DNA of 64,000 nucleotides from Solirubrobacter ginsenosidimutans (lineage in GTDB: Bacteria > Actinomycetota > Thermoleophilia > Solirubrobacterales > Solirubrobacteraceae): NCBI RefSeq assembly GCF_027587205.1, contig NZ_JAPDOD010000051.1:1-64000 (forward strand). Direction: 5' to 3'. This document shows positions 1 to 8,789 of the stretch, piece after piece. The notes below the pieces were generated by a model that was not told the DNA's origin, did no database searches, and worked only from the letters and a program-made list of their open reading frames with translations. The position numbers and the translations under genes are program-made. Positions within the stretch are counted from its first letter, which is position 1. The number at the start of each line of letters is the position of its first letter.

Positions 1-127
1 TTCAAAGCACAGAGCGGGCGTGCGGATCGGTCTGGGACCGCTGCCGCTTGGCGCGAGAAGCGAACGTCTCGTTGTCGACGTTCTCGCGTCATTCCTATCG
101 ACCCTGCCCGGCGCGTAGGGTTCAGAC

Positions 128-1213
128 GTGGCTGACGAGCGGCCTGGCGCTGGTGCGTCGGCTTCCGGGGCGGTGCTCGAGCAGGAGATCCGGTTCTGCG
201 AGGTGGATGGCGCGCGGGTGGCGTACGCGACGGTCGGCACGGGTCCGCCGCTGCTGCTGCCGGCGCTGTGGATCAGCCATCTCGAGCTCGAATGGGGCTT
301 CGCCGAGTTCCGCGCGTTCGTCGGCGCCCTGGCTCTCGATCGCACCGTCGTCCGCTATGACCGGCCCGGCACCGGTCTGTCGGATCGCGGCGACGCTACG
401 CCCGAGCTGACGGTGGAGGCCGAGGTCCGCACGATCGAGGCGATCGCCGACGAACTGGGGCTCGGAGAGCTGTCGCTGCTGGGGATCTCCTGGGGCGGCT
501 GCCCGGCGTCGGCGTTCGCGGCGCGCCATTCCGAGCGGGTGCGATCCCTCATCCTCGTCGGCGCGTATGCGCACGGCGAGGCGATCGCGCCGGCGCCGCT
601 GCGTGCCGCGATGGTCGAGACCGTGCGCGCACACTGGGGCGCCGGCTCGCGATTGCTGACTGACGTGTGGCTGCCCGGCGCCGACGCGCACATGCGCGAG
701 CGGTTCGCCCGGCTGCAGCGCGCCGCGGCGACGCCGGAGGTCGCGGCCGCGATGCTCGAGGCCGTCTATGAAGCCGACGTCCGCGAGTTGCTCCCCAACG
801 TGCACGCGCCCGCGCTCGTGATGCACCGCCGTGATGATCGCGCGATGCCGTTCGCCCAGGGCCGGGAGCTCGCAGCGCGGCTGCCGGACGCGCGGCTCGT
901 CGCACTCGACGGCGACCTGCATCCGCCGTGGCTCGGCGACAGTGCGGCGGTCGTGGGCGCCGTGAACGCGTTCCTCGACGTCCACGATCCGCGGCGGGCG
1001 ACGCCGTCGCGCGACGAGAGCGCGCCGCTGAGCTCTCGCGAGGCCGAGGTGCTGCGGCTCGTGGCCGAAGGGCTCAGCGACGCCGAGATTGCCAGGAGGC
1101 TGATCGTCAGCCCGCACACCGTGCACCGGCACGTCGCCAACATCCGCACCAAGCTCGGCCAGTCCTCACGCGCCGCGGCGGTGGCCTACGCGGCCCGACG
1201 CGGGCTGATCTGA
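128..1213 (+). CDS. alpha/beta hydrolase fused to a LuxR-type HTH domain
   Basis: The GTG start gives 361 residues. The N-terminal ~290 residues are an alpha/beta hydrolase: nucleophile elbow GISWGG near residue 122, an acidic residue in the HRRDDRAMPF segment and a late His in DGDLHPPW. The C-terminal ~65 residues are a LuxR/GerE helix-turn-helix beginning PLSSREAEVLRLVAEGL. Such fusions are thought to be transcription regulators in which the hydrolase fold senses or turns over a small ligand; ligand and targets are unknown here. The 3' end overlaps the convergent patatin-like gene by 28 nt. Domain calls are firm; the role is inferred. Confidence 0.87.
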   Translation: MADERPGAGASASGAVLEQEIRFCEVDGARVAYATVGTGPPLLLPALWISHLELEWGFAEFRAFVGALALDRTVVRYDRPGTGLSDRGDATPELTVEAEVRTIEAIADELGLGELSLLGISWGGCPASAFAARHSERVRSLILVGAYAHGEAIAPAPLRAAMVETVRAHWGAGSRLLTDVWLPGADAHMRERFARLQRAAATPEVAAAMLEAVYEADVRELLPNVHAPALVMHRRDDRAMPFAQGRELAARLPDARLVALDGDLHPPWLGDSAAVVGAVNAFLDVHDPRRATPSRDESAPLSSREAEVLRLVAEGLSDAEIARRLIVSPHTVHRHVANIRTKLGQSSRAAAVAYAARRGLI

Positions 1214-2040
1214 CCGGCGACCGCACGGCCGCGCTCGCGACCGGCGGCCATCGCGAGCGGCGCCGTGGCCGCGCTCATCGGGTCCGGACCCATTGCTTCG
1301 CGCTCCTCGATCGAGGCGTGCACGACCACCACGTTCCGCCCGTGCCGCTCGAGGCCCGCGACCTCTTCGCGCAGCGCCGTCAGCCACAGGCGCTCGGGAC
1401 CCGTCGCGGCCGGATCGGCGGCCACCGGCGTGATGATGATCGTGAGCCAGGCGTCGATGCCGGCCAGCGCATCGGCATTCGTCGCCGACCCCAACGCACC
1501 GTCGATCAACGGCCGGCCGCCGATGGTGACCGGCGCGCGAAGCACTGGGACGGCGCGCGAGGCGGCGATCGCGCGCGCAAGCGAGACGCCGGCGCTGGGG
1601 TCGAAGACCACCCGCTCGCCGCTCCGCGCGTCGACGGCCGCTACCCGCAGCGACGCCGGCCAGCCGCCGCCGGGCAGCCGGCGGGCCACACTCGCCACCG
1701 CGGCCTCCTCGCCGCCGGGCGACTGCTCGACGGCGAGTCGCCCGAACGCGCGCCGGCGCTCGGCCGTCGACGCGCCGGCCGACTCCCACGCGGCGGCGAG
1801 CGCCACGAACGTCTCGACCTGGCTCCCGTGGCGGCCCGGCGGCGCTGCGGCGATGGCGTCGGCGTCAGCACGCGGGTCCACCCCGGCGGCCACCCGCGCG
1901 GCCACCAACGCACCGGCCGACGTCCCCAGCACCGCTGCGGCGCGGCGCGGATCGATCCCGCCGTCAACCAACCCGGCGAGCACCCCGATCTCCCATGCCA
2001 CGACGCGCTCGCCGCCGCCCGCGAGCACGACCGCGATCAC
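1186..2040 (-). CDS. patatin-like phospholipase
   Basis: 284 residues from a GTG start. The start codon shares a GTGA junction with the stop of the methyltransferase upstream, so translation is probably coupled. Patatin signatures are present: a glycine-rich oxyanion stretch VVLAGGGERVVAWEIGVL at the N terminus, the nucleophile motif GTSAGA (about residue 40), and the catalytic Asp in LIDGALGSATNADAL (about residue 190). Patatins use a Ser-Asp dyad to hydrolyse acyl esters of lipids. No signal peptide or membrane segment is seen, so a cytoplasmic or membrane-peripheral enzyme is expected. An in-frame upstream extension exists but would run deep into the upstream gene. Confidence 0.85.
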   Translation of the reverse strand: MIAVVLAGGGERVVAWEIGVLAGLVDGGIDPRRAAAVLGTSAGALVAARVAAGVDPRADADAIAAAPPGRHGSQVETFVALAAAWESAGASTAERRRAFGRLAVEQSPGGEEAAVASVARRLPGGGWPASLRVAAVDARSGERVVFDPSAGVSLARAIAASRAVPVLRAPVTIGGRPLIDGALGSATNADALAGIDAWLTIIITPVAADPAATGPERLWLTALREEVAGLERHGRNVVVVHASIEEREAMGPDPMSAATAPLAMAAGRERGRAVAGQISPRRAA

Positions 2041-2672
2041 GGCGCCACCACTGCCGCGCCCGACACGAGCGGCGCCACGAGCGCCGGCATACCGCGCCAG
2101 CGGCCATCCGAGACGCGCTCCATCCGCAGGCCCGCGGCCTCGACCAGTTCCAGCGTCGACTGGTTGCAGCGACACCCCTGGGCGAACGCCGCCCACGCGC
2201 CGGCCATGCGGTCCTGCCGGCGGGCCGGCCGCGGCGCCGCGGCGCGTACGTGCTCGATCATCAGCAACCGTCCGCCTGGGGCGAGGACGCGTCGCACCTC
2301 GCGCAGCGCCGCCAGCGGGTCGCGCACGCTACACAGCACCAGCGTCGACACCACCGTGTCGAACGTCCCCTCGGCGAACGGCAGCTCCTCCGCGCTCGCC
2401 GCCACCACGCTCGCCGCGCCTCCGGCCCGCGCCACCCGCCGCGCGAGCCGCGCGCGCATCGCCGGCTCGGGCTCGCTCAGAACGAGCTCGCCGACCCCCG
2501 TCGAATAGTGGGCGAGATTGAGGCCGGTCCCCGCTCCGAGCTCGAGCACGCGCCCGTGCGCGGACGCCAACAGCTCACGCCGGCGCGCCGCCATCCCACG
2601 CCGCTCGCCCAGGGCCAGGGACGGGTCGTAGATCCAGGCCCCCACGCGAGCCCACAGCCTGCCAGTCGTCAT
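2037..2672 (-). CDS. class I SAM-dependent methyltransferase
   Basis: 211 residues. The ATG at 2672 was chosen because GGAG lies six bases upstream and homology-like sequence begins here (MTTGRLWARVGAWIYDPSL). Motif I is VLELGAGTGLNLAHY; a second acidic motif (SEPEPAMRARL) and the post-motif FDTVVSTLVLCSVRDP are typical of the UbiE/Methyltransf_11 group, as is the late VLAPGGRLLMIEHVR. Related actinobacterial proteins are annotated only as methyltransferases, some acting on lipids or quinones. It is translationally coupled to the patatin-like gene, which hints at a shared lipid substrate (inference). The open frame extends to 3014 but that extension has no RBS or conserved sequence. Confidence 0.85.
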   Translation of the reverse strand: MTTGRLWARVGAWIYDPSLALGERRGMAARRRELLASAHGRVLELGAGTGLNLAHYSTGVGELVLSEPEPAMRARLARRVARAGGAASVVAASAEELPFAEGTFDTVVSTLVLCSVRDPLAALREVRRVLAPGGRLLMIEHVRAAAPRPARRQDRMAGAWAAFAQGCRCNQSTLELVEAAGLRMERVSDGRWRGMPALVAPLVSGAAVVAP

Positions 2673-3076
2673 CTCGTGCTCCAAATCGTCGAAGAACGGC
2701 ACGGACGGGTTGTACGCGCGCACCCCACGACCCGCTTCGCCTGACCGGGCCATCCGACGCCAAGATGGCCCGATCCGGCCACGCCGGCGGACGGTCGTCA
2801 TCGCGTGCCATGGTCCGCATGCGGCGATGCGGACGACATCCGCGCCGGACGGCTCTGCGACACAGCGAACAGCGCCGGGACATCGCCGAGACCGGCAGCG
2901 CGACTGCTCCTTTGCGCGACCGATGAAGTCAAGTCCCGGTCGCTCGCATGCGGCTGCTGGAACGCCCAGGTCCATGGTGGCAAGGAACTCGTTCAGGATC
3001 ACTTCGTCGTGCAACGCCTCGCGAGTTCGTCGCGCTCAGGCTCACCCAAGCGGGAACTCGGCGGTAGAGTCCACTT
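2673..3076. other. divergent intergenic region between two methyltransferase genes
   Basis: These 404 nt separate two divergent methyltransferase genes and should hold both promoters. Several open frames cross it but none has an RBS plus protein-like composition. A TAGAGT hexamer at 3065-3070 lies just upstream of the GTG at 3077, which would fit a leaderless or nearly leaderless transcript; no matching -35 is clear. Confidence 0.4.
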
Positions 3077-3862
3077 GTGGGTCAGCTGGAGTTCGATCAG
3101 CGACTCGTCGAGCGGCTGGAGCAGCTCTACGCGACACGCGACGTGTTGCATCGGCGCGAATTGGTCCGAGCGGCGCTCGGCGCTCAGACTGGCGACCGCG
3201 TACTCGACGTCGGCTGCGGCCCTGGGTTCTACGTCACCGAGCTACTAGAGGTGGTCGGGCCCGACGGCTTCGTCGTCGGCGTCGACCTCAGCGCGGACAT
3301 GCTTGCTGTGGCTGCGAAGCGTGCCGAAGGGCACGCCAACGTGGCCTTCCACGAGGGGGACGCGACCGCACTCTCGGTCCCGGACGCGAGCTTCGATCGG
3401 GCGCTCGCGGTCCAAGTCTTGGAGTACATCCCGGACGTGCCGGCTGCGCTGGCGGGGATGCACCGGGCGCTGCGTCCGGGCGGCCGCGTGCTTGTGTGGG
3501 ACGTGGATTGGGCCACCGTGTCCTGGCAGGCGAGCGATGGGGAGCTGATGCAACGCGTGCTCGCGGCGTGGGACAAGCACCTGACGCATCCCTCGCTGCC
3601 GCGGAAGCTTGCGCCGCAGCTGCGCGACGCGGGCTTCGACCAGATCCAGATGGACGCCTACCCGTTCGCGACGATCGAGCTGATCCCCGATGCGTACGGC
3701 GGCTCGCTCGTGCCTCTGCTCGAGCAATACGTGGCCGAGCAGGGCGGGATGAGTCAACAGGACGCCACGGCTTGGGCAAATGAGCAGCGCAAGCTCGGCG
3801 AGCGCGGGGAGTTCTTCTTCACCGTCACCCAGTTCTGCTTGACGGCAAGCCGCCGCAGCTAG
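3077..3862 (+). CDS. class I SAM-dependent methyltransferase
   Basis: 261 residues from GTG. Motif I VLDVGCGPGFYVTEL lies near residue 40, followed by GVDLSADMLAVAAKRA and the acidic motif EGDATALSVPDASFDRA. The late segment RALRPGGRVLVWDVDW is typical of Methyltransf_11/arsenite-methyltransferase-like enzymes. The C-terminal ~110 residues (YPFATIELIPDAYGGSL) resemble the substrate-facing cap of small-molecule methyltransferases. No conserved cysteine set for arsenic binding is seen, so the substrate is left open. No good RBS precedes the GTG. The gene stands alone. Confidence 0.85.
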   Translation: MGQLEFDQRLVERLEQLYATRDVLHRRELVRAALGAQTGDRVLDVGCGPGFYVTELLEVVGPDGFVVGVDLSADMLAVAAKRAEGHANVAFHEGDATALSVPDASFDRALAVQVLEYIPDVPAALAGMHRALRPGGRVLVWDVDWATVSWQASDGELMQRVLAAWDKHLTHPSLPRKLAPQLRDAGFDQIQMDAYPFATIELIPDAYGGSLVPLLEQYVAEQGGMSQQDATAWANEQRKLGERGEFFFTVTQFCLTASRRS

Positions 3863-4825
3863 CCAGATCAGAGCGTCGGTTCTCGGTGACTCGGACGCGC
3901 TTCGAGGCACCGCTCCCCTCGCTGGTGGTATCGACGATCGGCGGCAGCACAGCGCGGCGGCAGCGAACCGAACGTCGCCGCTGCTCCATCGAGACAAGCG
4001 GAGAGCGACGCGCTCTCGCCCCGGCTCACCATGACCACTAGGCCGCCATCCGCCGTGAGCCGGCCGTCTCGCGCGTCGACGCGCCGATCGCCGAGCCCGC
4101 AATCGCTGCAGTCTCCCTCGCAAGCCCGTAGCCTGCGGTGCGCGCGTGCCTTCGAGATCCGAGATCCGAGACCACAACACGTCGACGTCGCCCGCGCACG
4201 CAAGCCGGTCGCCGACGGAGCCCACGGCACCGAAGTACATCGCGCGTGTCGCCCTCAGCTGCGGGCACGGCCATCCGCCGGGCCAGGTGCTTCACGCCCT
4301 GCAGCAGTTGCAGCCGGTCATCGATGACCGCCTGCGCCGCGATCTCGGCGATCGACACCAGCGACACGCGACCGAATCCTCCGGCGCCGACAAGCTCACG
4401 GTGACGCTCGAGCTCCAAGCACCGTCCCATGCCGACGCGATCCGAGCGGCCGGAATCGCCCTCGGCATGCTCGCCGACCTGATCGCCGACGTCGCCGGAG
4501 TGGATCTCGCGGGCGTCGCACTCGTCGTTCGCGCCAGGTAGCCCGCACGGGCCGCCGGACTCCGTGTCGATTGACCTCCGTGCAAGCAAACCCTGACGCG
4601 CCCGACTGGCCCTGGCAGAAGCGCCAGACAGCGCTGAACGTCACGATGCAGAGCGACGCTCAGGCGCTGATTATGTGTACAACGCCTGTTGGCCGCGGGC
4701 TCGGGCGCCCTAGGCGAGTCTCATGCTCGCGCGCTCTCTCGAAGCGATGAGGAGCGCAGCGCCGCCGTCGTTGCGGGCCACGGCGACAGCTGGCATTCGC
4801 GCACGTATCTGCGTGGGCAGGTCGG
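3863..4825. other. long gene-poor stretch with a possible small or decayed gene
   Basis: About 960 nt with no convincing complete gene. The only protein-like stretch is a plus-strand frame at 4146-4541 whose last ~50 residues (KLTVTLELQAPSHADAIRAA and onward to its stop) look like a folded helix-strand element, while its first ~70 residues look random and it has no RBS. The opposite strand has a competing frame, so this may be a remnant of a short hypothetical gene. No hairpin, tRNA or repeat was seen here. Confidence 0.3.
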
Positions 4826-5314
4826 CTAGACCGCGCGCACCTGCCACAGCTGCGCGTTCTCGCCGATGAACACCTCCTGTTCGACGGGCGTGCGAGCCGT
4901 GCCGTCGCCGTTGCGAAAGGGCTTCTGCGTCGCGGCGCGCAGCGTCCCGACGTTCTCGAACTTCCGGAACGTTCCGCCGGTGAAGCCAGTCGCCCACAAC
5001 TGGCGAAACCCGCCGTTGCAGGTCTGCACGGTCATCTGGTTGGAGGCCGGCAGACCGGTCAGGCAGAGCGTCTCGTTCTTGGCCCACTTGTAGATCGCCT
5101 GGTCGGCGGCGACGTCGACCTTGATCCAGGTCCGGAGCTTCATGGACGGATCCGACGGCTGGGCGGTGACGTAGCTGGGGCCCCAGGTGATCACGCGGCC
5201 GGAGCTCTGGTTGACGATCTCGACCTTGGTGGTGGCGGCCTGCGCCTGGCCCGCAAGCGGGACGACAAGCGTGGCGGCGGTCAGGAGCGCGGTGGCGATG
5301 CGTTTGCTGTTCAT
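4826..5314 (-). CDS. secreted ricin-B-like lectin-domain protein
   Basis: 162 residues. The N-terminal ~33 residues are a Sec signal peptide (basic MNSKR, hydrophobic IATALLTAATLVVPLAG, cleavage near AQA-A). The mature part shows ricin-type beta-trefoil features: Q-x-W-like motifs (GGFRQLWATG, ENAQLWQV) and a Cys pair (TLCLTG...VQTCNG) likely forming a disulfide. One or two trefoil lobes are expected, so a carbohydrate-binding or wall-associated role is likely. The ATG overlaps the stop of the upstream 110-residue gene (ATGA), explaining the lack of a strong RBS of its own. Confidence 0.7.
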   Translation of the reverse strand: MNSKRIATALLTAATLVVPLAGQAQAATTKVEIVNQSSGRVITWGPSYVTAQPSDPSMKLRTWIKVDVAADQAIYKWAKNETLCLTGLPASNQMTVQTCNGGFRQLWATGFTGGTFRKFENVGTLRAATQKPFRNGDGTARTPVEQEVFIGENAQLWQVRAV

Positions 5315-5643
5315 GCGTGGGAAGACGCCGCCCACGTGACGGCCATCCGTGGGGAATCCCCTTCCCACAGGGATACGGGGGTCGCGCGGTACGCCGAGCG
5401 CGTCACCGACGGACGCTCGAACGGGCCGCTCGCCGCTCTGCGTTCCTGCGACACGAGAAGGACTGTCGAGCACGCGCCCAGCGAGCACGGGACCTTGCCG
5501 CGTTGGACGACGATCCCGATACGGGCGCCGTCGTCGCGGATCAGGCCGCAGAAGCGCTCGGCCGCGGGGTGCGCGGCCGAGACCGCCAGCGTGGCCGACG
5601 ACGAGCGCAAAGATGAGTAGGCAAGACGGGTGAGACGGTGCAT
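5311..5643 (-). CDS. small hypothetical protein, probably exported
   Basis: 110 residues. The ATG at 5643 has a strong GGAGG five bases upstream, and the stop overlaps the next gene by ATGA, both good evidence that it is translated. The N terminus is basic, but a clean hydrophobic signal core appears only in the +1 frame over codons 10-20, so a frameshift near the start is possible. The middle segment ARIGIVVQRGKVPCSLGAC resembles small exported actinobacterial proteins with a Val-rich strand followed by a Cys pair. The function is unknown. Coupling to the ricin-like gene suggests co-export. Confidence 0.55.
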   Translation of the reverse strand: MHRLTRLAYSSLRSSSATLAVSAAHPAAERFCGLIRDDGARIGIVVQRGKVPCSLGACSTVLLVSQERRAASGPFERPSVTRSAYRATPVSLWEGDSPRMAVTWAASSHA

Positions 5644-5789
5644 CGTGGCCTCCGATCGGTTCTCTGTCGAAGGTCGTAGGCCGGTGCGCGGCAATCTCGC
5701 CCTTATCAGCCGCCGTGCGCGCCGCGTGGACACGGTCACGCGCTGCGAGACGATCTCATACAAGCCGGCCGCCAAGGGCTAGGGAACGC

Positions 5790-5942
5790 TCACGCCGCTT
5801 GGAAGCACGCGAGCGCCAGCAGCGGGCCGGCGTCGCCGCCGTCGACCGCCTGCACGGACTGCGTGGCGGAGAAGACGTACGTGCGTCCGCTCACCGCGCC
5901 GACCACGCTGACGGTCGCGTACTCCAGATAGCGCAAGTTCAT
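5790..5942 (-). CDS. very small hypothetical protein (50 aa)
   Basis: The ATG at 5942 follows GGGGAG by four bases. The sequence (LRYLEYATVSVVGAVSGRTY, then an FSATQSVQAVD strand) is composed like a small all-beta domain seen beside phage- or virion-like genes, but I do not recognise a family. In-frame GTG codons at 5966 and 5981 could extend it by 8-13 residues, and that extension (VTVPAG) also looks protein-like, so the start is uncertain. It lies 55 nt after the DUF1360 gene and is probably the last gene of that minus-strand group. Confidence 0.5.
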   Translation of the reverse strand: MNLRYLEYATVSVVGAVSGRTYVFSATQSVQAVDGGDAGPLLALACFQAA

Positions 5943-5997
5943 GCTGCTCCCCGCGGGCACCGTCACATGCGCGGCGCGCACAGGGGGCGGCGGGGCG

Positions 5998-6405
5998 CTA
6001 GCCGGGGTGCGCGGCCGGCTCCATGCGGATGATGTCTGCGACCTGAGCGCCGCCCGCTTGTCTCCACAGCATCCCATCGGCGATCCCTTCTCGTGTGTCG
6101 ATCATCGTGCCGGCCATCGGCTCGGCGGCGATCCGCTCGAGCAGACACGCGGCGCCCGAAAGCGCGAGCCAGGCGAGCGCCGCGTCCGCGCCGCGTGGCG
6201 CGACGGTGCGGGCCAGCGGTGCCGCGACCCACACGCTCATGCAGGCGAAGCAGTCCATCAGCGCGCCCGCCGGGCTGTCCCCCAGCCGGGCCCGCGCTCG
6301 CACCACGACGTCTCCGGGCCCGTCCTCCTCAGACAGCAGGTGCGTGACCCGCCAGGTGGCGAGCGCGGCGAGGACGAAGCGGGTCGCGGAGACGTCGCGG
6401 CGCAT
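5998..6405 (-). CDS. DUF1360-family membrane protein
   Basis: 135 residues. The sequence FVLAALATWRVTHLLSEEDG followed by a Cys-x-x-Cys segment (MDCFACMSVWVAAPLA) and a second hydrophobic helix (LAWLALSGAACLLER) is the DUF1360 pattern: small inner-membrane proteins often found next to phage- or spore-coat-like genes. Biochemical function is unknown. The ATG at 6405 was chosen because it follows the upstream stop by five nt; the longer frame reads into that gene. It probably shares a transcript with the 792-residue Cys-rich protein. Confidence 0.75.
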   Translation of the reverse strand: MRRDVSATRFVLAALATWRVTHLLSEEDGPGDVVVRARARLGDSPAGALMDCFACMSVWVAAPLARTVAPRGADAALAWLALSGAACLLERIAAEPMAGTMIDTREGIADGMLWRQAGGAQVADIIRMEPAAHPG

Positions 6406-6410
6406 CCGGC

Positions 6411-8789
6411 TCAGCCCTTCACGTCGTTGCAGATGCAGACCGGGAAGTGGTGCGAGATCCCGTGATGCCCGCCGGGACCCGACGGCACGACGGAGTTGTC
6501 GAAGACCTCCAGCGTGATCACGTACCCGCAGCACTCGCCACGCTTGAGCGTGAGGTCCGGGTGCCCCGGGTTGCACACGTCATCGAGCTGGCTGAGGTCG
6601 ATCAAGGTCAGCACGCCTGACGTCTCGGGCGGGATCGGCCCCGCCGGCGGATTCGCCGTCGTGCACCGGGTGCCCGGGTCGCCGACCCGGGTGGTCCCGA
6701 GAAATGGGCCGCCGGGGCCCGGAACCGGGAGCGGAACGCCCGGGTCGGGCGCGCCGTCCTTCTTGATCCACAGGCGGTAGCCGCCCTGGATCACGCCTCC
6801 GACCGCCGCGTAGTTGTCGCTCGGGATCGCGGTGTTGCCCTCCTCGATCAGTTCGTCGAAGGCGATGCCGCGAGCCTCCGCGAGCCACGGCGTCGTGCAG
6901 TCGCCGCCGTCCGCCGCGAAGTTGCTGAGATGGACCGTGTCGCAGGCCGGGACGTTGCCGATCTGCGTGATCTTGCCGTGGATGTCCTTGTTGTCGAACC
7001 AGATCTGCTGGGTGTCGTAGTAGTGGTTGCCGGCCGTGTCCTCGACGTCGAGGCGGAGCGTGTACCGGCCCGACTGGCAGTTCAGGAACGGCAGCTGCTG
7101 GGACGTCCAGATCGTGCCGGGATTCTGTGGGTCGACCGCGCAGCTCTGCGCTCCGCTCGGCGGGCCCGAGGGCGAGTACTTGCCCGACACCCAGCACGTC
7201 GGCAGCAGCGAGTCACGCGGAATCGTGAGCCCGGGCGGGAACGGCGGGCTGGGCAACACGACGGGGGTGTACGCCCAGCAACTCGTGAGGTCGAACTCCT
7301 CCGTGCGGATCTCCTTGCGCTGCAACGGGGTGATGTAGTCGACCTGCCAGGCGGGCGTCCACGTCCCCAGCGTGGGATCCGTCACGAAGCCCGGCTGATA
7401 GGCCAGCGTGTAGCGACTGATCTCCTTGCCCGGGCAGCGCCCGACCCAGGCGCGACCGAAGATGCGGACGCACGTGCCGAAGGAGCGCACCCGCGAGCCG
7501 GACATCAGCTGCGCGGTCGGAACCAGGATGCTCGGCGAGGGCGGGACACCCTCGACGTTGGCGATCCACACCCGCTGGCGGAAGATCTGGAAGTCGACGA
7601 GGCAGCACGTCGACGCGCCGGTGCTGGCGAACACGCAGAGCCGCACGGTGACGCTGTCGGGCACGTCCTGGCTCGTCGTGTCCAGCCAGCCGAGCGTCCC
7701 GTTGATCACGCCACACGGGCCCGTGGGCGCGCCGCCGGGGTAGACGATGCCGACCTGCGTGTAGGTACTGTCGGCCCACCCCGCCGGCTTCCATTCGAGC
7801 GTGTAGTGATCGCAGAACGCCCCGACGGCGGTCCCGGCGATCTCGACGCCCAGCAGGTTCGGGCCGGAGAAGAAGTTCTCGTCGACGCATTCCGTCATCG
7901 CCGGCCGGGCGATGTCACAGGTCAGCGGCTGAAAGCACCGGCGCAGGCAGCGCCGGTAGTAGGCCAGACAGCGCAGGACGTCGGTGAAGCGCCTGGCGCG
8001 TGCCAGGCAGCAGCCGAAGCGAATCGCGCACAGGCACCAGCAGCGGCAGAACCAGAACGACGCGTCCTGGCTGTGCTCCTCGAAGGCCTTGCGCCCGAGC
8101 AGCGCCGGTGCGATGTCCATCGTGAGCAGACGCTCGAACACCGCCGCCGTGTCCTGCTCGCCCTCGTCGCAGTCGATCGCGCCGGCGATGATCTCGTCGG
8201 GCAGGCCCGCCGCGAAGTCGAGTGACGCGAGCTGGTCGCCGAGATAGGGCCGGTAGGCGCCGGCCAGCGCCTCCATCAGCTTGGCGAGGTCCGCGCGCTC
8301 CTCGTCGTGGAGCGGGCGCCGCGAGGGCGGGTCCTCCGGGTTGAGCGCATCGCGCACGCACAGCCAGTAGCGGTAGAGGTAGTAGCCGAAGGCCTTGAAG
8401 GTCCGGGCGCGCCGGCAGACGAGCCAGCCGAAGATGAAGCAGCAGCGGATGTGCCCGAGACACCAGCGCCAGCGGTCGATTGGACCGATCCGCTCACGGG
8501 CTTCGGCCGGCAACACCCGCAGCGCGACCTCCTCGGTGAAGAAGCGTCCGAAGATGCGCTGGGCGAGCTCGAACTCCTCCTCACAACTCGGCGGGCGCTC
8601 GAGCGCCTCCGCGGTGAGCTCGTCGGGCTTGCCCGCGCGTGCCAGCTCGTCCTTGAGCACCGGCTCATAGCCGGCCAGCAGCTCGGCGAGAGCGAACTGG
8701 AAGTCGTCGTTTTGCACTTCGTCGGGCTCGAGACGATCCACATCGTCGTCGCGCTCTGAGGAGGCCTTGGCGTCGTCGAAATCGGCCAT
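6411..8789 (-). CDS. large Cys-rich protein with duplicated N-terminal domain, family unknown
   Basis: 792 residues, no signal peptide. An acidic leader (1-30) is followed by two copies of a ~118-residue unit, at about 33-149 and 169-287. Each begins with a helix (ELLAGYEPVLKDEL / EALAGAYRPYLGDQL) and ends in a striking Cys/Trp/Arg-rich helix pair (RWRWCLGHIRCCFIFGWLVC / FWFCRCWCLCAIRFGCCLAR) with a shared RARxF motif. Residues ~300-792 are beta-rich, Pro/Gly-rich and Cys-containing, with Ig-like stretches (YTLEWKPAGW; YTLRLDVEDTAGNHYY) and a C terminus rich in His and Cys. GGAG lies upstream of the ATG. It heads a group with DUF1360 and a 50-residue protein. I do not recognise the family; metal binding, or wrapping of a particle or lipid surface, are guesses. 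Confidence 0.7.
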   Translation of the reverse strand: MADFDDAKASSERDDDVDRLEPDEVQNDDFQFALAELLAGYEPVLKDELARAGKPDELTAEALERPPSCEEEFELAQRIFGRFFTEEVALRVLPAEARERIGPIDRWRWCLGHIRCCFIFGWLVCRRARTFKAFGYYLYRYWLCVRDALNPEDPPSRRPLHDEERADLAKLMEALAGAYRPYLGDQLASLDFAAGLPDEIIAGAIDCDEGEQDTAAVFERLLTMDIAPALLGRKAFEEHSQDASFWFCRCWCLCAIRFGCCLARARRFTDVLRCLAYYRRCLRRCFQPLTCDIARPAMTECVDENFFSGPNLLGVEIAGTAVGAFCDHYTLEWKPAGWADSTYTQVGIVYPGGAPTGPCGVINGTLGWLDTTSQDVPDSVTVRLCVFASTGASTCCLVDFQIFRQRVWIANVEGVPPSPSILVPTAQLMSGSRVRSFGTCVRIFGRAWVGRCPGKEISRYTLAYQPGFVTDPTLGTWTPAWQVDYITPLQRKEIRTEEFDLTSCWAYTPVVLPSPPFPPGLTIPRDSLLPTCWVSGKYSPSGPPSGAQSCAVDPQNPGTIWTSQQLPFLNCQSGRYTLRLDVEDTAGNHYYDTQQIWFDNKDIHGKITQIGNVPACDTVHLSNFAADGGDCTTPWLAEARGIAFDELIEEGNTAIPSDNYAAVGGVIQGGYRLWIKKDGAPDPGVPLPVPGPGGPFLGTTRVGDPGTRCTTANPPAGPIPPETSGVLTLIDLSQLDDVCNPGHPDLTLKRGECCGYVITLEVFDNSVVPSGPGGHHGISHHFPVCICNDVKG

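Noticed and set aside
4038..4589. Competing minus-strand frame opposite the possible small gene at 4146-4541
   Set aside because: A stretch (RVSLVSIAEIAAQAVIDD) looks protein-like, but there is no RBS and the rest is Arg/Ser-rich random sequence; it cannot be separated from a shadow frame.
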